Assembly: GCA_038025085.1 (NCBI GenBank)
Contig: CM076149.1
Location: 30,726,001 to 30,790,000 of the forward strand
From: Tetragonia tetragonoides
Lineage: Eukaryota; Streptophyta; Magnoliopsida; Caryophyllales; Aizoaceae
DNA length: 64,000 bases
Reading direction: 5' to 3'
Shown here: one piece after another, positions 60,720 through 64,000 of the stretch
Position numbering within the stretch: position 1 is the stretch's first letter
Layout: each line of letters opens with the position of its first letter
Position numbers and translations under genes: made by a program
The notes under the pieces: generated by a model
Seen by the model: the letters and a program-made list of their open reading frames with translations, nothing else
The model's database searches: none
Told to the model about the DNA's origin: nothing

Positions 60720-62210
60720 ACTTTACCCGTGCTACGCACGGGGAAACCATATATTTCTATATTTTTATGTTTAAATATATTTTTGGATTTTTAAAAATTA
60801 TACATGTGTATATAAAGAATAATGAAAAATTATAATTGGTCAAAATGTTACACATATCATACCACTCATCATTCTTCGATTAAAATATAAAATAATATCT
60901 ATCACTTGTCAGTTAACTTGCAACTGTACATCATATAGTGTAACTTAATAAAGTGTCACTCCAAATGTGACCCATGTTATTATATTTAAGCATGTCTTTA
61001 CAAAATTTATGTCTAGCATGTGTTTATACATTCATATAAAACGTAACTAAATATTTAATGCTTGTAATATTACAATGATTATCCCCATAGCCTACGCTTA
61101 TACCAACCGATATAAGTCTTGTTATCAAACAATCATCGATTTGGTCAGACTAACCCTTAATGTGTATTTCAGTATTTGGAATCCAAAAGTTAAAAGACTT
61201 ACCTTCTTTCAATTGAAAAAAATAGGGACAATTCACTATCTAGAAAAGGGAAAATAATATGTAATTCATCAAAATGTGACACATGCAAGTTACAATCCTT
61301 ATACCCATAACTATATAACCCTTATTATATTATGTGGATCTATTCCCCCAAATTTTCATCATCTGATCTATACTCAATATCAGTTTTTATTGTGTTGAAA
61401 ACATCAAAGCTGGACATTAATGACATTTTAGATTAATGTAGTTCTATCTAAAGAAAGAAAAAAAAAAGGAATATGAATAGGCTATAGCAATTACTCTAGG
61501 ATGTTAATAATTAATTACTCACAAAAATATAAACAAAAAGAGAAAAAAATCAATGTCCAATCAAATTGTGACACTTGTCACGTTAGTGATCTTACCCAAT
61601 ACTATATACCTACACTTATTCCATAAATATTATCAGTCACATGTTAATTGTCACATAACTTATGGTTATCCTCGTAAATATTAGTCAAAAATCACCTACC
61701 ATGTAATACACAAAAACTATATACAACTTGAAAATGATAATTTTATACTTAACCATTGCACACATGCCCTTATCCCGGTAAAATTAGGCAAATAAATATT
61801 AGTGACATATTTGTTGTTAAATGACCTACGATTATCGCCGTAAATATTAGTCAAATATCAGTCAAATATCACCTACCCCGTTATATGTAATCATTATCAT
61901 ATTACACGCACTTATCCCCTAAAACATATTGCCACGTCAAAACGTTTTTTTTCCACAATTATAAAACTCAATAAAAGTGGTCAAATTAAGTGCTCTTATA
62001 CTCATAAATATTAAAAAATTATATTTAAATTAAGAAATGGTCAAGTATTAAATAAGAACTTTTATTATTACATTTAATATAGTACATAAACTTTATGATA
62101 ACCATAAAAACCATAATGATAAAACAAAAAGGAAAAAGAAAAGAAAAGGTAAGAGCCACTAAAATTGTGACACATGTCACATAAACGACGCTCTTACCCA
62201 AATTGGTATT
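60715..62210 (-). mobile_element. Helitron H3, copy 2 (right end approximate)
   Basis: The hairpin CCCGTGC-TAC-GCACGGG (plus strand) is perfect, but the terminal CTAG reads ATAG. Blocks of GTGACA...GTCACG type followed by TTACC, seen at the 5' end of copy 1 (60613-60630), recur at 61567-61590 and 62167-62195, so the copy may end at either place. Non-coding. Confidence 0.6.
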
Positions 62211-63393
62211 TTTAAAGCCAATTATTAAGGAATATAATGTTGATTTAGCTTCCAACCATCTGTATAAACTCTTATCTAAGTTGGTTCCTACATATGATAT
62301 AAGAGCAGTAAAGACTAAAAGGCTTCGAGTTCGAATCTTAGAAACCCCTTGCTCTTATAGTAAAGTGTACTCTTGTAGTTGCAACTTGTAGCACATGATA
62401 TGTCTAGCATGTGCATTATCTGCACTTCAAGTCGTGTGAGGGCGCGTATTTAAAGGATATATTACATCGATTAACCTTTCAACTATCAACTTAAACTTGT
62501 GTTGATTCTAAAACTGTAATATCTACGGCAAACTATATTAGTAGAAGTCAGCTTCTAAACATCTAAGGTATATTGGTGGAAGTCATCTTTTAAATTGGAA
62601 TCAACCTAGGAGTGACTCTATTAAATCATGAAGTAGAGAAGTTTAAAAGTAAGTCTTTGTTGGACACCAATTAGATTTAATTTGATTTTTTTTGCTCGTG
62701 GGCTGAGTCTGCCTTTATAATGGACAAAAACTCAACATTCGTGGTTGTGCACCCCTTCTATGGTCAAACTGGCTTGTGTTGTTGCTGGATTGTCCTGAAA
62801 CCCGCCACCTACCCCGTGCTTAAACGATTCTAGGTTGGAGTCAAAAGTTTTAAGTGTAAGAACTAAGAAGAAAATCTAGTTTTTTCCATCATTATGATTT
62901 TGAAAAGTTGTATTGTTGTTGAATATTATTATGCTTACTTTCTGATTGACAGGCCATACAAAGAAACTATTTTATTTGATATCCTGTATTATAAGCAACG
63001 CTCGTTGCATGCAATATATTCTCTTGGATTATCAAATGGTATTAAAATATACCACCTTTTACCACATGAGTATATACAAATATGTGGGTATCATTTAAGT
63101 ATTAAAAAATGCAAAAAATGTGCAGATTCACCTATAATTATTTTCCAGAGAAAAATCTCTGCCCAAAAAAAGACTTTGTAACCTTTTAACTTTATTATCA
63201 CCTCCCCCCTCCTTTTCCATTCCTTTTCTCTCCCATTTTCTTTTGTGTCCCCTGTTGCTCCCATTTTCTTCTTGCTTTGTTTTTTTCTTTCTCCTCTTCT
63301 TGCGTCCTACTTAATCTACATGGCGCTCATTTTTCAACATTGAAAAGGGAAAAAATCAATGAATATATTTTTTTAACTAAATAGATTATACTT

Positions 63394-63396
<3 letters not shown>
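62211..63396. other. Unclassified DNA
   Basis: A B-box-like GAGTTCGAATCTTA near 62328 hints at a SINE relic, but no A box or tail was found. The stretch 62400-62860 is of more balanced composition than its surroundings, without a long frame. 63185-63310 is C/T-rich. No gene is supported. Confidence 0.4.

Positions 63397-63456
<60 letters not shown>
63397..63456. repeat. (TA)30 microsatellite
   Basis: A pure TA tract that borders the repeat-rich element continuing off the right edge. Confidence 0.95.
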
Positions 63457-63459
<3 letters not shown>

Positions 63460-64000
63460 GAAGGGTCACATACAAATCCTCCTTAGTATACAAACCATAT
63501 AAACTCCCTTAATTAATAGAAGCCCTTAGATTAGTATGATCTAATGGTCATGAATAAATCATAAAATCATTAACAAAAAAATTATAGCTTCATTAACAAA
63601 AAATTACAGCTCCATTAAAAAAAATACAAATTCATTAATATTAAATTACAAATTCATTAACATAAAATTACGGCTTCATTAACTTAAAATTATAAATTCA
63701 TCAAAACCAAATCACAACTTCATTAACAGACGGTTACAAATTCATTATACTACAAGTCTAGATTCATCACTTCTTTTTTGTTTCTTTTTTTTTTAATTTG
63801 CAAATTCATTACATTGATATTACAAATTCATCAATTTTTTGCTTTAAATTCATAGTAAACAAATTACAGATTCAACAACAAAAAGAAATAATAAATCTGT
63901 ACATCAACTTTAATGAATTTGAGTATGACAACCCTTTCCCTCCCCCGACCACTATCCACCGCCGCTACCGTCTCACCACCACCGCCACCAGCACAGCACC
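63457..64000. repeat. Edge-truncated element with ~22-bp tandem repeats
   Basis: After a GGGAAGGGTCACATACAAATCC start, 63560-63870 holds about a dozen diverged copies of a ~22-bp unit (ATTCATTAACATAAAATTACA type). A GC-rich CCACCGCC-like stretch begins near 63940 and runs off the window. It could be a MULE or Helitron with subterminal repeats; only one end is visible. Confidence 0.5.

Noticed and set aside
62290..62400. tRNA or SINE around GAGTTCGAATCTTA
   Set aside because: Only a B-box-like match; no A box at the right distance, no stems and no tail or duplication.

Overview
The window is nuclear DNA of a flowering plant, almost certainly a dicot. It has intron-rich genes with GT-AG splice sites, a Bet v 1/major-latex-like gene, and L1- and RTE-type LINEs. 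It also has Stowaway, Tourist, hAT, CACTA and Mutator-like elements, Ty3 LTR sequences and many Helitrons. The flavour of the MLP gene and of the repeats suggests Caryophyllales, but that is a weak inference. Only two genes look functional; most of the rest is transposable-element (TE) sequence, much of it nested.

Layout. 1-7316: 3' part of a four-exon gene for a thioredoxin-fold plus UPF0301/AlgH-domain protein. Intron 1 carries two SINEs in opposite orientation. Intron 3 carries a Stowaway MITE split by a Mutator-like element that holds a tRNA-Ala(AGC) gene, then an exon-like stretch and a short LINE tail. 8062-8531: hAT-like MITE. 9189-11045: decayed LINE ORF1 between two ~356-bp direct repeats. 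11.5-15.2 kb: Helitron ends, a SINE, a complete small Helitron, a CACTA element and copy A of an old duplication. 16.0-19.7 kb: a two-exon MLP gene whose promoter region is duplicated upstream. 20.3-27.2 kb: a long dead L1 LINE (minus strand). 27.7-29.2 kb: probable solo LTR of a Ty3-type element. 31.1-32.1 kb: Stowaway MITE and a LINE RNase H fragment.

32.2-42.9 kb: head-to-tail Helitrons (called H2 here), one holding (CA)154 and one split by a gag-only Ty3 element (about 34.05-40.63 kb). 43.5-44.7 kb: 5'-truncated L1. 45.1-54.3 kb: copy B of the duplication, expanded from under 1 kb by stacked insertions: a nearly full-length RTE LINE, an L1 fragment, a Helitron, a 1.2-kb multi-level palindrome, and a poly(A)-tailed insert that itself contains a MITE containing a SINE. 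54.6-59.5 kb: a tandem array of nine small Helitron units (H1), followed by two larger Helitrons (H3) to about 62.2 kb. The right edge enters a further repeat-rich element.

The two genes show no functional link to each other. The most unusual content is the same-strand, head-to-tail Helitron arrays with seamless CTAG|TC junctions, the hierarchical palindrome, and the tRNA gene carried by the Mutator-like element. All family calls come from reading sequence hallmarks (termini, target-site duplications, protein motifs); no database search was possible.
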